DNA of 64,000 bases. Origin: Flavobacteriaceae bacterium. GTDB lineage: Bacteria; Bacteroidota; Bacteroidia; Flavobacteriales; Flavobacteriaceae. The first letter of the stretch is position 1, and each line of letters begins with the position of its first letter. The notes beneath the pieces were generated by a model, which saw only the letters and a program-made list of their open reading frames with translations, had not been told where the DNA came from and ran no database searches. Made by a program: the position numbers and the translations under genes. The stretch lies in assembly GCA_030683815.1 (NCBI GenBank), contig JAUXPJ010000020.1:186001-250000 (forward strand). Reading direction: 5' to 3'. This document shows positions 63,287-64,000 of this stretch, piece after piece.

Positions 63287-63757
63287 ATGGAAAAACAACT
63301 CGATATTATCAAAAATCATCGTGAAATTCTTTTATCATTAATTGCTGATTTAAATCAGGAACAATTGTGTAAAATTCCGAATGGTTTTAACAACAATGTC
63401 ATCTGGAATGTAGGTCATATTTTAGTGACGCAACAAATGTTAACCTATGGTTTGTCAAATTTATCTTATAAAATAGATAAAGAGCTTGTTGATAAATATA
63501 GGAAGGGTTCTATAGCGATGAAAAATGTTTCTACAGATGAAATCAATCAAATTAAAGAGCTTTTAGTAACAACTTTAGATACGCTAGAGAGTGATTTACA
63601 ACAAAATAAGTTTGCTTCTTTTAACCACTATAAAACCAGTATGGGATTGGAATTAAACTCGATAACAGATTGTATTCCTTTTATGGCGTATCATGAAGGA
63701 ATTCATTTGGGCATAATCTTATCTTTGATCAAATTTGTTAAAATTAGTGATAAGTGA
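63287..63757 (+). CDS. DinB-family four-helix metalloprotein
   Basis: A 156-residue all-helical protein. Histidines lie at the positions expected for the DinB/YfiT metal site: VGHILVTQQ in helix 2 and YHEGIHLG (H-x-x-x-H) in the C-terminal helix. This group (DinB_2) includes bacillithiol or mycothiol-type thiol transferases, but the thiol partner in Bacteroidetes is uncertain. It is monocistronic, with its own promoter box. Confidence 0.88.
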   Translation: MEKQLDIIKNHREILLSLIADLNQEQLCKIPNGFNNNVIWNVGHILVTQQMLTYGLSNLSYKIDKELVDKYRKGSIAMKNVSTDEINQIKELLVTTLDTLESDLQQNKFASFNHYKTSMGLELNSITDCIPFMAYHEGIHLGIILSLIKFVKISDK

Positions 63758-63886
63758 ATAAATAGCAGCAGCACGCACTGGAAGTAATCAGTTAAACGAT
63801 TTCACCGATATAAAAGAGCCAACAAGCCAAATACCTGATACTAGATACCAAATACAACCCTTTTAACATTACAAACTTTTATAAAA

Positions 63887-64000
63887 ATGAAATTCAACAC
63901 TAAAACAATACACGGCAATCAGCATCATGACCCAGCAACTGGCGCGGTTATGACACCAATATATCAAACATCTACCTATGCGCAGAAATCGCCCGGAGAT
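63887..64000 (+). CDS. Cys/Met-metabolism PLP enzyme, cut by the right edge
   Basis: Only the first 38 residues are visible: MKFNTKTIHGNQHHDPATGA, then VMTPIYQTSTYAQKSPGD. T-x-x-I-H-G followed by PIYQTSTY is the N-terminal signature of the trans-sulfuration family (cystathionine gamma-synthase, cystathionine gamma/beta-lyase, O-succinylhomoserine sulfhydrylase). The substrate cannot be assigned from this fragment. The preceding 130 bp contain GATACTAGATACCAAATAC-type repetition. Confidence 0.88.
   Translation, partial: MKFNTKTIHGNQHHDPATGAVMTPIYQTSTYAQKSPGD

Noticed and set aside
63098-63319. 73-residue open frame on minus in the gap before the DinB-like gene
   Set aside because: It overlaps the DinB-like start and its promoter, with no recognisable features.

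Overview
The window is a gene-dense, AT-rich chromosomal segment of a Flavobacteriaceae-type bacterium, most likely Flavobacterium or a close relative. This rests on several sequence signs: recurrent TAnnTTTG promoter elements with occasional upstream TTG, small proteins typical of the family (DUF6341-like, DUF6427-like, DUF2141), a Bacteroidetes-type three-gene succinate dehydrogenase, an Oar-like TonB receptor, and short intergenic palindromes built on CCCTTCCC/GGGAAGGG and TCCCGATATATCGGGA. No rRNA, tRNA, CRISPR array or transposase was found.

Region 1 (1-9731, minus strand) is one long TetR-controlled envelope operon. Its order is tetR, tolC, hlyD, a 4-TM protein, a His-rich lipoprotein, two separate ABC ATPases, two ABC-2 permeases, a second 4-TM protein, DUF2141, and a phospholipase-A1-like outer-membrane protein cut by the left edge. 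It looks like a YbhGFSR-type tripartite exporter with extra envelope genes. The tetR promoter carries two tandem 12-bp operators directly downstream of its -7 box. The middle of the operon is invaded by palindromic repeats that supply codons at gene ends, plus a (ATTATTC)10 microsatellite. A serine hydrolase of the beta-lactamase family is divergent.

Region 2 (11.2-18.7 kb, minus) holds a probable sulfide/persulfide module (DsrE-like, methyltransferase, SQR-like flavoprotein, ArsR regulator with a near-perfect 30-bp operator). It is followed by the SUF iron-sulfur operon (sufA-like, a four-helix-bundle gene, sufB, sufC, sufD). Region 3 (18.7-24.1 kb) is housekeeping: thiL, a YeeZ-like protein, corA, an alpha/beta hydrolase and Xaa-Pro aminopeptidase.

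Region 4 (24.3-34.0 kb) has chaN, an M20 peptidase and a sortilin-like beta-propeller protein on plus, facing a second propeller protein on minus. Between them sits an outer-membrane protein gene flanked by two ~150-bp direct copies of the original intergenic junction, including a decayed 3' end of the second propeller gene. This is the clearest sign of a gene insertion in the window. Region 5 (34.2-43.3 kb) is sdhCAB, a nitrilase-family amidase, an acyltransferase, a small membrane protein and a large Oar-like TonB receptor.

Region 6 (43.4-54.5 kb) contains pgi, an M23 peptidase, DUF3108, the NifU-like/Mrp Fe-S pair, an alkyltransferase-like (ATL) protein whose nucleophilic Cys is Ala, trmB, two small family-specific membrane proteins, upp, an Fe-ADH, an EamA transporter and carbonic anhydrase. 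Region 7 (54.5-64.0 kb) is a tightly packed operon yicC-gmk-nadD-M23-GH3-MOSC, then alr/tdk, an acidic unknown protein, a glycosyltransferase-like protein, a DinB-like protein and the start of a Cys/Met-metabolism PLP enzyme cut by the right edge.
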